DNA of 64,000 nucleotides from Planctomycetota bacterium (GCA_027623235.1 JAQBVJ010000006.1:42621-106620), one strand, 5' to 3'. Shown: positions 9,072 through 18,699, counted from the first letter of the stretch. The notes: generated by a model from the letters alone, not told the origin. Program-made: numbers and translations.

Positions 9072-10013
9072 ATGAACGACGACGAACAGACAAGCCCTCG
9101 CAATACAATCCTCCGACGCATCTGCCTCATCCAGGTCGGCATCATCGCCGGCGGAACCGCGCTTCTATTTGTCATGATGTCGCGCGACTTCGGATTCTTC
9201 TGGCACGCGTTTCTGCTGGGCGGGCTCGGGGCGAGCATCGCTTTGCAGCGAAACATCTCGAAGAAGTCGGACGAGGAACTGAAATTCCTCGCCGGCGACC
9301 AAATCGCGATTGCGATGCCGGTTCTGTACGGGTGCGTCATGGCTGCGGTCACGTACGGGATGTTCATGTCGAACCTTGTCGCGGGAGATTCCAGCGGCGG
9401 GTTACTGTCCAGCAATGTGTTTCCTGTGTTCGTTCTGCTTGAGCAACCGCCGGCGGAAGAGCGTCTAAAAGATGAAGACAAAGACGACGACGACGATGAT
9501 GAATCGCCCGGCGGTGAAGAAACGCCGGGAGAAGTAGTTGAAACAGAAACCGCTCCAGTGACCGGCGCAGAGACGAAGCCGGAAACAGAGATAAAGCCGG
9601 AAACGGATGCGAATCCTGAGACGGAATCACCGGCCCCACTCGCGACCGACAAGGAAGCGACGGGTGAAACAGAACCCGCGTCGCCCGCCAAAGAGGACAC
9701 GCCGGAAGAGACAGAACTGGTGTCAAACCAGGAAGCGACTCTCGATTCAATCGACGAGCCCGCGAATGGCCTGCGAAACGAGTCCGGTAAAGGCGTGACC
9801 TGGGCGGACTTTTTCCGCATGCGACCTGCGACAACCGAGGACCTCGGCAAGCTCTTCGTGTGGTGCTTCCTTGCCGGCTACTCCGAGAGTTTCGTGACGG
9901 GCCTCCTCAGCCGACTCGAACAAACCGGAAGCCGCCCCGCCGGAGGCAATCCGACAGAAAGCGGGGACTTGCCGGCGGCTCAGCCGGCAAACAGGCGAAA
10001 ACGCTCCAGCTGA
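9072..10013 (+). CDS. Acidic-tailed membrane protein of unknown function
   Basis: 313 residues. Two hydrophobic segments lie in the first half (LIQVGIIAGGTALLFVMMS near 20, and MPVLYGCVMAAVTYGMFMS near 85), with HAFLLGGLGASIAL between them. A long, low-complexity acidic stretch follows, including a run of Asp (DEDKDDDDDDE) and the loosely repeated KPETEIKPETDANPETE. The C-terminal 60 residues are ordered again (FVWCFLAGYSESFVTGLLSR) and look membrane-associated. Such E/T/P-rich linkers are common in planctomycete membrane proteins. I do not recognise a family. Confidence 0.7.
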   Translation: MNDDEQTSPRNTILRRICLIQVGIIAGGTALLFVMMSRDFGFFWHAFLLGGLGASIALQRNISKKSDEELKFLAGDQIAIAMPVLYGCVMAAVTYGMFMSNLVAGDSSGGLLSSNVFPVFVLLEQPPAEERLKDEDKDDDDDDESPGGEETPGEVVETETAPVTGAETKPETEIKPETDANPETESPAPLATDKEATGETEPASPAKEDTPEETELVSNQEATLDSIDEPANGLRNESGKGVTWADFFRMRPATTEDLGKLFVWCFLAGYSESFVTGLLSRLEQTGSRPAGGNPTESGDLPAAQPANRRKRSS

Positions 10014-10390
10014 AAACGAGTTTGATCCGGAACTGGGCCATCATCGGCCTTTGCCGCCAGCTGAGTGATTGAGTGTCTACGATCAAAAAGCTGCGAGGCG
10101 TCTATTTGCTCTATGACTCGTTCATCTGCTGAAACTCTCGCCGGATCGCTCGGGTACCGCCGGAAATGAGCTTCGACGATCATGTGGTCGATGCGCAGCC
10201 GCTCTGTGGACGATGAGTCTTGTCTCGCGTCATCTCACAGGAACTTCTCATTTTCTGGGAATTCTGAGTTGCGCCGTGAGCAAACTTTCGCCGCGGGCTC
10301 GTGAGCGCCAGAGTTTTCGACGCCACTGTTTTCGACTCCGTGATGCGCAGGCAATCCGGCCAGTTAATTCCGTCTCAAAGGGGAAGCGTC
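10014..10390. other. Gap before the 977-aa secreted protein
   Basis: 377 bases without a supportable gene. The downstream frame is open from 10301, but the residues before 10391 do not resemble a leader peptide. The bases AAGGGGAAGCGTC just before ATG 10391 include a purine-rich ribosome-binding site. I see no repeat or RNA gene. Confidence 0.4.
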
Positions 10391-13321
10391 ATGCGAGCCG
10401 TCCAACACCTCTTGCTTTTTGCTCTGGCCGTTTCGCACACAGGTGTTTGCGAGGTGCTCGGGCAGGACGAAAAGCCGCAGGCTCCGCTGCCGTTTAACCT
10501 CAAGGTGGAGACGTATCGCGACAAAGACGGCGATGCGATGGTGTTTGCTCTGAAACTGGAGCAGCCATTTCTTGCCGAGGAGTTTGAGAAGAGCAACTAC
10601 CTGCGGCTGTCGTCTCTCAGCGACGGGGCGTATCTCATCTACCCTCGGGAAACGCGATTCCAGCAGAAGCACGCCGAGTTTTACGGACGCCTCAGATCAA
10701 CTGATGCGGGCGGCACGGGCAAAGACGGAGACGGCAAAGCGAAGGTACGGCTGTCGTACGAGATCGTTTCGGAAAACCTCGACGGCTCACGGAAGGTGGA
10801 CGAGCGGCACGCAGACATCGAGATCGACATTCCGAAAGCAGAAACCGGCATCCTGAAGATTTATCAGGACTGGGCCCGACGGCAGAACGATCACTTTGCC
10901 AACCTGCTGACCTACTACCCGGACGAGTCCTTCTTCGAGTACGTGCTGCTGCAGTCCCAGGACCGGTACGGAGTCAAACCGCCCGCGTTTCTTCGACCCT
11001 CGCGCGGGACGACGGAAAACGAAGTCGATCTTTATCACATCTTCAGCGGCGGGCTCTCTGTGCAGCAGTCGCTCCAGCGGCAAACGCTCAGTTCCGGCCC
11101 GCAGATCGGGGACCTTGACGCACACATCAGTCAGCTCTCGCCGCCGAACATCCAGTCGCACGACTATGAAAAGCTGCTCAAGGACAAAGGGGCCGAGCCC
11201 GCTGTGCCAGACATTGCCAGACTGATTCCGGCCAGCCAGTACATGCTCAAGCTGAATTCGATGGAGGCGGCGAATTCGCTGATGGAGCTGTCGACCGAGT
11301 GGGGCGAGAATCTGCTGCGGCTGTTCACAATCAACGCGCGGGACGCTCATTTGAAGGAGAAGTACGAGCGGCAGCTGGCCGTGAGTTCCGCTGGACTGAG
11401 CGAACTCTTCAAAGCCGGCGTCGTGACAGAGCTGGCTGTCACCGGCTCGGACTTCTTTATCGCCGAGGGGACCGACCTGACGCTCATTCTGAAAGTCGCC
11501 AAAGAAAAAGAGTTTCAGCAGGCGGCCGATACCTGGCTGGCGGCCGCTCAAGAGGCGAACCCGGGCCTCAACATTCGTGAGTTCAACTACCGCGGCCATC
11601 GAGTCGCGGCCCGGTACCGTGACGACCGGACAGTCAGCTCGTTCGTGGTTTCCACCGATGGCTACGCGGTCTTCTCCAACAGTCACGTCGTCGTGCGGCG
11701 GATCATCGACACTCTCATCCAGGCCGCGTCGTCGCTGCATGCGGCTGCGGATTTCCGGTACGTCTCAACAATTCTTCCGCCGAGCAATGCCGCCGGCGAC
11801 GCCTACCTCTACGCGTCGGACGCGTTTCTGCGGCATCTGTTGAGCCCGGAATTCAAGATCGCCGAGAAGCGACGGCTGCTCAGCTTTAACAATCTGGTGA
11901 TGCTGAATAATGCCTCAATGTTCTACCGGCTTGAGCATGGCAGATCGCCGACGTCACTGAACGACCTGATCGAAGGACGATTTGTGAACTCGTCGAAAAT
12001 CGTCGACCCGACCGGTGGAGCCTTCGCGTTTGATGCCGGACGGGATACGTGTACCAGCTCACTCTATAACCGGATCAAGTACCTCACGCCGATCGTTGAG
12101 CTGCGTGTCGATCGGATTTCGCAGCGAGAACAGCAGGAATACACCCGCTACAGCCAGCGATACCAGCAGGAGTACAAGCAGTACTTCGGACCGCTGGCCG
12201 CACGGATCTCGACGGGCGATACCGTTCGATTTGAAACGTGCATTCTGCCGTTGCAGAACGGCTCGCTCGACCGCGATCTGAAGGGGATGCTCGATGAGAA
12301 ACCGCAACCAATCTCGACGGACGGCATCGCAAAGTCGGCGGTCAAGTCGCTGTTTCTGTCGCCCGGCCGAGCTCAAGTCGCGGGGTTTCTGCGAGGGATT
12401 CCCGGGATCCAGGAGGCCCTCGAAGCCGACCCGACTCTGACGGACATGTCGTGGGTCGGCGATCAGATTTCGCTCCACTTCTGCGACGATGACACGATCC
12501 TCGAAATCGACCCGTCCCGACTGAAGCAGATTTCTCAATTGATGGCGATCCCGGTTTCGCAACAGCTACTCATTGCGACGCTGTTGACCGCGACGAACCT
12601 GCCGGTCTATTTCACGATCGATGTTGAAGATGAGCAGAAGGCCGAACGACTGCTGGACGAAGTCGCGTCGCGCATCTTTCTCAAAGGTGGCGACATCTTC
12701 GGGCTGAAGTCCAGCGTCGATTCGTACCGCGTACCGGACTACAGGAAGCGCCGTATCCAGGTCCTGTCATTTCAGCTTTATGCGCTGAAAATTCGGCTGC
12801 ACATGTCGCTCGTGAAGGGCCGGCTCGTCGCCGCGACGCGGCCTGAGACACTGAAGGAGGTCATCGACGCTTCCGAAGCCGACGCCAGGAAGGGAGAGAC
12901 GCGACTGGCTCACGCAATGGTCCGCGTCAATCTACGAGCCATGAATCGGATGAAAGGCGACGTGCGAATGTACTGGGCCGAAAAGGCCCGCCTGGCCTCG
13001 CACCGCAACATCATGCCGATTTACAACCTCATCAGCCTGTACGACGTGCCGGTCGGCGAGGTGAACCGGCTGTCCGACGCAAAGTACGGCGTGACGTATT
13101 TCTGCCCCGGCGGCGGCGAGTACGTTTACGACAAGGCTCGTGACCAGGTTTCGTCGACCGTCTTCGGCAACCGTCAAAACGCCCGGCAGGACGTGACCGA
13201 GGACGGCAAATCCGGCTTCGACCGCTTCTTTAACAGCCTCGACGAAATCAACGCGTCGCTGAGGTTCACCGATGGCGCCACAATCGCCACCGTCGAGATT
13301 GTCCGGTCAAAGAAGGAATAG
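10391..13321 (+). CDS. Large secreted protein of unknown function (DUF3352-like)
   Basis: 976 residues after a signal peptide (VQHLLLFALAVSHTGVCEVLG). Phrases such as YAVFSNSHVVVRRIIDTL, AYLYASDAFLRHLLSPEFKI and FYRLEHGRSPTSLNDLIEG resemble planctomycete and cyanobacterial DUF3352-type proteins, in which one substructure is repeated; this is a family impression, not a proven match. It is rich in charged residues, with no membrane segment after the leader, so it should be periplasmic or cell-surface. The start is ATG 10391, where the signal peptide begins. It stands alone and is followed by a repeat cluster. Confidence 0.75.
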   Translation: MRAVQHLLLFALAVSHTGVCEVLGQDEKPQAPLPFNLKVETYRDKDGDAMVFALKLEQPFLAEEFEKSNYLRLSSLSDGAYLIYPRETRFQQKHAEFYGRLRSTDAGGTGKDGDGKAKVRLSYEIVSENLDGSRKVDERHADIEIDIPKAETGILKIYQDWARRQNDHFANLLTYYPDESFFEYVLLQSQDRYGVKPPAFLRPSRGTTENEVDLYHIFSGGLSVQQSLQRQTLSSGPQIGDLDAHISQLSPPNIQSHDYEKLLKDKGAEPAVPDIARLIPASQYMLKLNSMEAANSLMELSTEWGENLLRLFTINARDAHLKEKYERQLAVSSAGLSELFKAGVVTELAVTGSDFFIAEGTDLTLILKVAKEKEFQQAADTWLAAAQEANPGLNIREFNYRGHRVAARYRDDRTVSSFVVSTDGYAVFSNSHVVVRRIIDTLIQAASSLHAAADFRYVSTILPPSNAAGDAYLYASDAFLRHLLSPEFKIAEKRRLLSFNNLVMLNNASMFYRLEHGRSPTSLNDLIEGRFVNSSKIVDPTGGAFAFDAGRDTCTSSLYNRIKYLTPIVELRVDRISQREQQEYTRYSQRYQQEYKQYFGPLAARISTGDTVRFETCILPLQNGSLDRDLKGMLDEKPQPISTDGIAKSAVKSLFLSPGRAQVAGFLRGIPGIQEALEADPTLTDMSWVGDQISLHFCDDDTILEIDPSRLKQISQLMAIPVSQQLLIATLLTATNLPVYFTIDVEDEQKAERLLDEVASRIFLKGGDIFGLKSSVDSYRVPDYRKRRIQVLSFQLYALKIRLHMSLVKGRLVAATRPETLKEVIDASEADARKGETRLAHAMVRVNLRAMNRMKGDVRMYWAEKARLASHRNIMPIYNLISLYDVPVGEVNRLSDAKYGVTYFCPGGGEYVYDKARDQVSSTVFGNRQNARQDVTEDGKSGFDRFFNSLDEINASLRFTDGATIATVEIVRSKKE

Positions 13322-13335
13322 AAGCGTTCGTAATT

Positions 13336-13538
13336 GGGAGGGCGAGGCCAGTGCTGTGCCCATGAATGCAGGCGGATTTCTCCGAAATCCGCATGTTTTA
13401 TGGCGAGGAATCGTGAGCTCGCGCGATCAAGGGCTATTTTGACTTGCGCCCGCCGAGTGATTGCGACCCGTCATCACTGCGGATTTCGGAGAAATCCGCC
13501 TACGGTCAAGATGTGCACAGCACTGGCCTCGCCCTCCC
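13336..13538. mobile_element. MITE-like element, copy 1 (nested inverted repeats)
   Basis: The outer arms are perfect 24-bp inverted repeats (13336-13359 and 13515-13538, beginning GGGAGGGCGAGGCCAG). Inside lies a 133-bp core (13371-13503) bounded by a self-complementary GGATTTCTCCGAAATCC on the left and its inverse on the right. The same 133-bp core occurs at 21506-21638 in the same orientation with many matching internal bases, including GAGGAATC and TGAGCTCGCGCGATCAA. It has no ORF and no transposase, consistent with a non-autonomous element. It lies just after a gene stop. Confidence 0.8.
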
Positions 13539-13621
13539 CCGCGAAGATCAGTCCTTGACTGGTGGGACGTGAACTTGGATTTTTCGGTCGTCAGGCCTGC
13601 TCGCCGTGCGCGCTTTCACGT

Positions 13622-13689
13622 CTCACACAAAGGCACGAAGACGCAAAGAACGGAATAGAACCTTTTGTGTCTTCGTGCCTTTGTGTGAG
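13622..13689. repeat. Inverted repeat with CACAAAGGCACGAAGAC arms
   Basis: Arms of about 27 bases (13622-13648 and 13662-13689) are near-perfect reverse complements around a short loop. The arm sequence, TCACACAAAGGCACGAAGAC, is a dispersed motif that I recall from many bacterial genomes. It lies downstream of the convergent gene pair, next to the element at 13336, and could also function as a hairpin terminator. Confidence 0.8.
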
Positions 13690-13740
13690 TCTTCGTTTGG
13701 GTGCGACGATGCCGCGTTGCGGGTGAGTCCAATTCAACGA

Positions 13741-14178
13741 CTACTGCCGCCTGCGCGGGCCGCCGTGGACGGCTTCCCTGGCCTCGCGGTACAGCTTGAA
13801 ACCGGAATAGCCAAGCCAGCTCAGGCACGCCAGAAACACCCAGACCGAAGCCATGCTCGAATGTCCTTCGATCCGGGATGAACCTTCCACGCCTGGCAGA
13901 AACTGAACCGTGACAACTTCTCCAGGGGCGGAAAAGCTGGTGGGCAAATCATCGCGTTCGCTGTAGCTTCTTCCGTCCTGATCTTCGAAGGTGTATTCCA
14001 CGGCCAGTAATGGTCGTCGCCTCTCGGCGGTCTCGAATGTTCTGGTGACTCGTGCTTCGGCCGACTCGCCCCACAGGGCAAACTTCAATTCCTGCCACGA
14101 AAAGTAGGCGCTGAACAGGAAAGCCACACCGGCCACCAGAATCATTTTGAATTTTCTGATTTCGTCATCCTGATCCAT
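13741..14178 (-). CDS. DUF3592-like membrane protein
   Basis: 145 residues. One hydrophobic helix near the N-terminus (FKMILVAGVAFLFSAYFSW) and one near the C-terminus (SSMASVWVFLACLSWLGYS) flank a beta-rich domain with AEARVTRTFE, LAVEYTFEDQDGRSY and VTVQFLPGVEGSSRI. This is the pattern of DUF3592 proteins, in which an extracytoplasmic domain lies between two helices. The longer frame (to 14379) would overlap the divergent gene and adds residues without a recognisable fold, so ATG 14178 is preferred. Function unknown. Confidence 0.75.
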   Translation of the reverse strand: MDQDDEIRKFKMILVAGVAFLFSAYFSWQELKFALWGESAEARVTRTFETAERRRPLLAVEYTFEDQDGRSYSERDDLPTSFSAPGEVVTVQFLPGVEGSSRIEGHSSMASVWVFLACLSWLGYSGFKLYREAREAVHGGPRRRQ

Positions 14179-14274
14179 TCTGCCAGGTCCATTTCGTTGA
14201 AGAACGTTTCGATCGAGCCGGAAGTCTCCGTCGCGGTTTCTGCAGACATTGGAATTTGACAAATCGTGAATGGT

Positions 14275-14280
14275 AAGGGA
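14275..14280 (+). promoter_or_regulatory. Ribosome-binding site deciding the start of the 1470-aa gene
   Basis: AAGGGA lies 6 bases before ATG 14287. This favours 14287 over the in-frame GTG at 14266, and the signal peptide also begins at 14287. Confidence 0.6.
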
Positions 14281-14286
14281 TTGCCG

Positions 14287-17200
14287 ATGAAGACTCGTTT
14301 GCATTTCTTGAAATTCGCTGCAGTCCTCGCGACCCTGGGCAGCCTCGCCAGCGCTGAGGACTGGCCGGCCTGGCAGCACGATTCACGCCGCTCCGGCTTC
14401 AGTGGCGAGACAATCGACGCGACGGACCTGGGCATTGAGTGGACCTGGCAGTCCGGCTTCCTGCCCGAACCTGCGTGGCACGGGCCGGCGAAGTGGGATG
14501 CCTACGCGAAGATTCGAAATCTGCCGTCGATGCGCAGCTACGACCTCGTTTTTCAACCCGTCGTGGCGGGCGGGCGAGTCTTCTTCGGCTCAACGAGCGA
14601 CGACACTCTTTACAGCATCGATGCGAAGACGGGTGAGGTCGTCTGGGAATTCACGACAGATGGCCCGATCCGAATCGCTCCAACGATCGCTCATGAAAAA
14701 GTCTACTTCGGATCCGACGATGGTTTTGTGTATTGCCTCACCGAAGACACCGGCAAGCTGATCTGGAAGTTCCGTCCCACATCCGTCCCTTCTCCCCCCA
14801 CGGGGGGAGAAGGTGGCCGAAGGCCGGATGAGGGGGGGAAGGAAACCCCCGAAAAAAAGAACGACTCGCCGACGACGGCTCAGGTCCCCCTCACCCGCCC
14901 TGCGGGCACCCTCTCCCCCAAAGGGGGGAGAGGGGACGGTGCGACTCAGACTGAGAAAAAGTTTCTCAACAACGGTCGCTTCATCCCGGTCGCTCCGTGT
15001 CGCACGGGAGTGCTGATCGACGGTGAGACGGCGTGGTTCGGATACGGTCTGCTTCCGTGGAATCCGTCATTCCTCTGCGCGGTCGATGTGAACACGGGCC
15101 GGCCCGAGGGCGCTGGGCGTTTCGTGAAGAAGCTCAGCGGCAAGACGCTGGAAGGTGCGCCGGCGCTGTCGTCGAAGCTTGTGCTGTTTCCTCAAGGGCG
15201 AGTCGCTCCGCAGGTCTTTTCAAGAGTTGACGGCAAGGACCTCGGTCAGCTCAAAAAGAGCGGCGGCGGATCGCTTGTCGTCGTGTCGCTCGACAAGAAG
15301 ATCTTCCACGGACCGGGTACGGACTCGCGCAAAGGTGGCATCGCGGCGAGCGATCCGGAAAAGCTGGAGATGGTCGCCGGCTACGGGCGAGGCAACGCGC
15401 TCGTCGTCAACGAGCGGCACTCGTTCATGCTCAACGGTGACGACCTGGTTGCGACGGACCTGGCCACGCAGAAAACCGTATTCAACGTTCCGAGCCGAGG
15501 GCAGCTGGCGCTGATCGGCGCGGGGCAGACGCTGTTTGTCGGCGGCGAAGATCTCGTCGAGGCCTTTTCCATCAAAGACGGAAAGAAGCTCTGGTCGCAC
15601 GCGGTCAACGGAAAAGCGTACGGTCTTGCGGCGAGCGACGGGCGACTGTTTGTCAGCACCGACACCGGGCAGGTTTACTCGTTCCGCGCGGGAGCGGGTT
15701 CTGGCAAACCGAGCGACCCATCAATCGTTGAAAACGAAACCGGCTCTGACGGCGCTGCTGCACAAACGGCTGCGGCAGTCGACGATGAGCATCTCATCGG
15801 CCGCTGGGTTTTTCAGCCTTCGAAAGTCGAGGGTAAGACTCTTCGGAATCTGGCGGGTGGCCGACCGGGACAGCTCGCCGTCGCGAAGCAGTTTGAGCAG
15901 GTGGGTTCTCGTCAGGCACTCGTTTTCGACGGAAGCCAGCAGAGTGTGCTGATCTCGCCGAGCCATCGGCAGGCGAAGGTGCCTCGCAAAACGATGTCTG
16001 CTTCAGCCTGGGTCCGGGTTGACGAGCCGCAAACCTGGGGAGGCCTCATCGGAGCCGTGCAGGACAACGGCGATTTCGAACGCGGCTGGATCCTTGGTTT
16101 CCGTGATTCGAAATTCAGCTTCGCGCTCGCCGGGGCCGAGGGAAACGGAAGGCTGACATACCTCACTGCGAAGGACGATTTTCAACTGCGTCACTGGCAC
16201 CACGTCGCAGCAACCTACGATGGCACGACGATGAGCCTGTTCGTCGACGGCAAACTCTCCGCCGCATCGACTGCTCAGAAAGGCGACATCCACTACCCGC
16301 CCTCAGCGTTCTACGAGATCGGTGCCTACCACGACAATGACGAGAACCACCGGCTGACCGGAGCGCTGCACGAAGTCCGCGTCTACGACGACGTCCTCAC
16401 TGCGGAAGAAATTGCGGCTCAGCATCGAGAACTCGCCGACGATTTCCCGAAACCGCGCGAGACTCACCAACTGGCCCTCGGCCCGTGGCTGGAATTCACA
16501 AAACCCGGTGAGGCCATCGTTCGCTGGCGCACTCTGGAGAACTCACCAACCGTACTTGAGCTGACGCGAAGCGGCCACACGCTCGACACGGAAAAGCTGT
16601 TCGCCTTGCCGGAACAGGTCAATCAGCCCGACAACCCCATCTCTGACGGACCGACAGATCGAATTCAGATCAGCGAGTCACCACTCAGGACCGAGCACTT
16701 CGTTCTGCTGACCGGACTCAAACGGAATCGCATTTATCACTACACGATTCAGGCCCGCCGTCACGACCAGCTTCTCGAAACGGCTGCATTTGAGTGCGAC
16801 ACATTTTTCAACTACTGCCCAACGCAATTCAAAAAGCAGACGACGTTCCTGGTATCGGGAGTTGTTCGCGGCCCCGAATCTCTGTTCGCGGCCGACCAGA
16901 TCAGAAAACATTCCGGAGTGGATCGCGGCATCTGCCTGGTCTCGGGCCTGGTGAATGGCGATCTCGCAGCGGCGATCGCGCGTTCGACGAGGCTCAGAGT
17001 CATTTGTGTGGACACCGATGCGGCACGCGTTGAGGCTGTCCGCAAGACGTTGAAACGAAGTATCGACGGAGTCAATCTCTACGGCGGTCGAGTGACCGCC
17101 CACGTCGTCAACGACCTCAATGACCTGCCATTTGTCGGGCACTTTGCCAGCCTTGTGGTGTCGGAACGGATGTTGTGGAAGCAGTTTGACGTATCGAGCC

Positions 17201-18699
17201 GGAAGGAGATTCTGCGAGTGCTCCGACCCGACGGCGGAATGGCAGTCCTCGGATCGAACATCTGGCACGGCAAGGACCGAGAGGATTTCACATCGAAGCT
17301 GCTCGGCTGGGGACTTGTCTCGAAGGCAGGTGTGATGACAGACGACGAGTTCGGCGTGTGGATGACCGTGACGCGCGGCCCGCTCGAAGAGACCGGTGAG
17401 TGGTCGCACCTGTACGGCAACCCGGACAACTCGGCCTTCGCGGGCGAGACTCTTGCCGGTGCGAAGACGGCGTCCGATTTTGCCGTGCAGTGGATCGGCC
17501 GGCCGGGACCTCGTTACCAGTCGGACCGCAGCGGGCGGAAGCCGTCTCCACTGGCGACCGGCGGGCGGCTGTTTCTCCAGGGGCTCGATCGGATTGTCGC
17601 GGTGGACTCGTACAACGGCTCCGTCTTGTGGTCGCTCGAAATTCCTGGCTTTCGCCGCTTCAACGTGCCTCGCGATTCGAGCAACTGGTGCGCGGATCGC
17701 GATTTCGTTTACGCCGTCGTCCGCGACAGGGTCTGGCAGATTGACGCCCGCAACGGTCAGGTGAAGCAGTTCCTCGAAACCGAACAGATTGACGGCCGCG
17801 AATGGAAAGCAGACTGGAGCTTTGTCGCGCGCGAAGGCAACCGACTCATCGGGACATCGGTCAAAGCGGATTCCGCGTGGACAGACTACTCGGGCAAAGA
17901 AGGCTGGTACGACGCGAGAAGCGGACCGGAGGCCGCTCAGATCTGCAGCGATCGAGTCTTTGCGAAAAGCATCGACGATGGCAGCACGCTGTGGAGCAAG
18001 CAGGCCGAAGGCGTGGTCCTGAACTCGACGATCACAATTTCAGACGGCAAGGTCTTCTTCGTTGAGTGTCGACACCCGGACGTCGTGAAGTCCGATGAAC
18101 GGCGCATCGTGCGAGCGGAACTCTGGCAGCAGCAGTTTCTGGTCGCGATGGATACCTCGACGGGATCGAAGTTGTGGGAGAAGTCGATCGACACGGAAGA
18201 CGGCATCGCCGCGTTTTACCTGGCTCATTCGAAAGGGCGGCTCATCGCGGTTTCATCCAACGACAAAAACTACAACGTGTACTCGTTCTCCGGCGACGGC
18301 GGTGAGCAGCAGTGGAAGCAGACGTTCGGGTGGATCGAGGGCAAAGGTGATCACGGAAAAGCGATGTCTCGCCCGGCAATCGTGGGCGACCGGCTGTTTG
18401 TTCGTCCGCGAGTCCTGTCGCTGTCCGACGGCAAGCTGCTTGAACAAACGATGCCGGGGGGAGGTTGCGGAACGTACGCCTGCTCGACGAACGCGTTGTT
18501 TTTCCGATCGGGTGAAGTCACCGTCTGGGATAACGAATCAGGCCGCACGACGAAGTGGGATCGCCTTCGGCCCGACTGCTGGCTGAGCACGATTCCGGCA
18601 GGAGGCATGCTGCTTTCGCCGGAAGGCGGAGGTGGATGCAGTTGCGGAAACTGGCTGGAGACGTCGATCGGATTTATGCCTGTCGCGAGACGGCGTTGA
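14287..18699 (+). CDS. Secreted PQQ-propeller / LamG / FN3 / Rossmann mosaic protein
   Basis: 1470 residues. Signal peptide, then a PQQ-dehydrogenase-like beta-propeller (to about 500; repeats such as LYSIDAKTGEVVWEF and VYCLTEDTGKLIWKF), a LamG/concanavalin-like domain (about 502-720; WVRVDEPQTWGGLI, RHWHHVAATYDGTTMSLFVD, LHEVRVYDDVLTAEEI), an FN3-like segment (about 725-850), a class I methyltransferase-like Rossmann segment (about 872-995; ICLVSGLVNGDLAAAIA, VICVDTDAARVEAV, LRVLRPDGGMAVLGS) and a second propeller (about 1037-1470). The Rossmann motif I lacks the usual G-x-G-x-G, so catalysis is doubtful. Residues 167-217 are encoded by an inserted palindromic element. Similar mosaics are frequent in planctomycetes; the role is unknown, possibly carbohydrate or surface binding. 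Confidence 0.9.
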   Translation: MKTRLHFLKFAAVLATLGSLASAEDWPAWQHDSRRSGFSGETIDATDLGIEWTWQSGFLPEPAWHGPAKWDAYAKIRNLPSMRSYDLVFQPVVAGGRVFFGSTSDDTLYSIDAKTGEVVWEFTTDGPIRIAPTIAHEKVYFGSDDGFVYCLTEDTGKLIWKFRPTSVPSPPTGGEGGRRPDEGGKETPEKKNDSPTTAQVPLTRPAGTLSPKGGRGDGATQTEKKFLNNGRFIPVAPCRTGVLIDGETAWFGYGLLPWNPSFLCAVDVNTGRPEGAGRFVKKLSGKTLEGAPALSSKLVLFPQGRVAPQVFSRVDGKDLGQLKKSGGGSLVVVSLDKKIFHGPGTDSRKGGIAASDPEKLEMVAGYGRGNALVVNERHSFMLNGDDLVATDLATQKTVFNVPSRGQLALIGAGQTLFVGGEDLVEAFSIKDGKKLWSHAVNGKAYGLAASDGRLFVSTDTGQVYSFRAGAGSGKPSDPSIVENETGSDGAAAQTAAAVDDEHLIGRWVFQPSKVEGKTLRNLAGGRPGQLAVAKQFEQVGSRQALVFDGSQQSVLISPSHRQAKVPRKTMSASAWVRVDEPQTWGGLIGAVQDNGDFERGWILGFRDSKFSFALAGAEGNGRLTYLTAKDDFQLRHWHHVAATYDGTTMSLFVDGKLSAASTAQKGDIHYPPSAFYEIGAYHDNDENHRLTGALHEVRVYDDVLTAEEIAAQHRELADDFPKPRETHQLALGPWLEFTKPGEAIVRWRTLENSPTVLELTRSGHTLDTEKLFALPEQVNQPDNPISDGPTDRIQISESPLRTEHFVLLTGLKRNRIYHYTIQARRHDQLLETAAFECDTFFNYCPTQFKKQTTFLVSGVVRGPESLFAADQIRKHSGVDRGICLVSGLVNGDLAAAIARSTRLRVICVDTDAARVEAVRKTLKRSIDGVNLYGGRVTAHVVNDLNDLPFVGHFASLVVSERMLWKQFDVSSRKEILRVLRPDGGMAVLGSNIWHGKDREDFTSKLLGWGLVSKAGVMTDDEFGVWMTVTRGPLEETGEWSHLYGNPDNSAFAGETLAGAKTASDFAVQWIGRPGPRYQSDRSGRKPSPLATGGRLFLQGLDRIVAVDSYNGSVLWSLEIPGFRRFNVPRDSSNWCADRDFVYAVVRDRVWQIDARNGQVKQFLETEQIDGREWKADWSFVAREGNRLIGTSVKADSAWTDYSGKEGWYDARSGPEAAQICSDRVFAKSIDDGSTLWSKQAEGVVLNSTITISDGKVFFVECRHPDVVKSDERRIVRAELWQQQFLVAMDTSTGSKLWEKSIDTEDGIAAFYLAHSKGRLIAVSSNDKNYNVYSFSGDGGEQQWKQTFGWIEGKGDHGKAMSRPAIVGDRLFVRPRVLSLSDGKLLEQTMPGGGCGTYACSTNALFFRSGEVTVWDNESGRTTKWDRLRPDCWLSTIPAGGMLLSPEGGGGCSCGNWLETSIGFMPVARRR
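14785..14937. repeat. Palindromic element inserted in frame inside a CDS
   Basis: 153 bp (exactly 51 codons) bounded by inverted repeats: the left end GTCCCTTCTCCCCCC and the right end GGGGGGAGAGGGGAC. Similarity of the arms extends inward (GGATGAGGGGG on the left against CCCCCTCACCCG on the right). It encodes a Pro/Gly/Lys-rich stretch (SPPTGGEGGRRPDEGG ... LTRPAGTLSPKGG), unlike the propeller on either side. Related 29-bp cores occur between genes at 4288 and 38529. Its length being a multiple of three keeps the frame open. Confidence 0.85.

Noticed and set aside
9980..10183. Small minus-strand open frame in the 10-kb gap
   Set aside because: No family, no ribosome-binding site and overlap with the end of a plus-strand gene.
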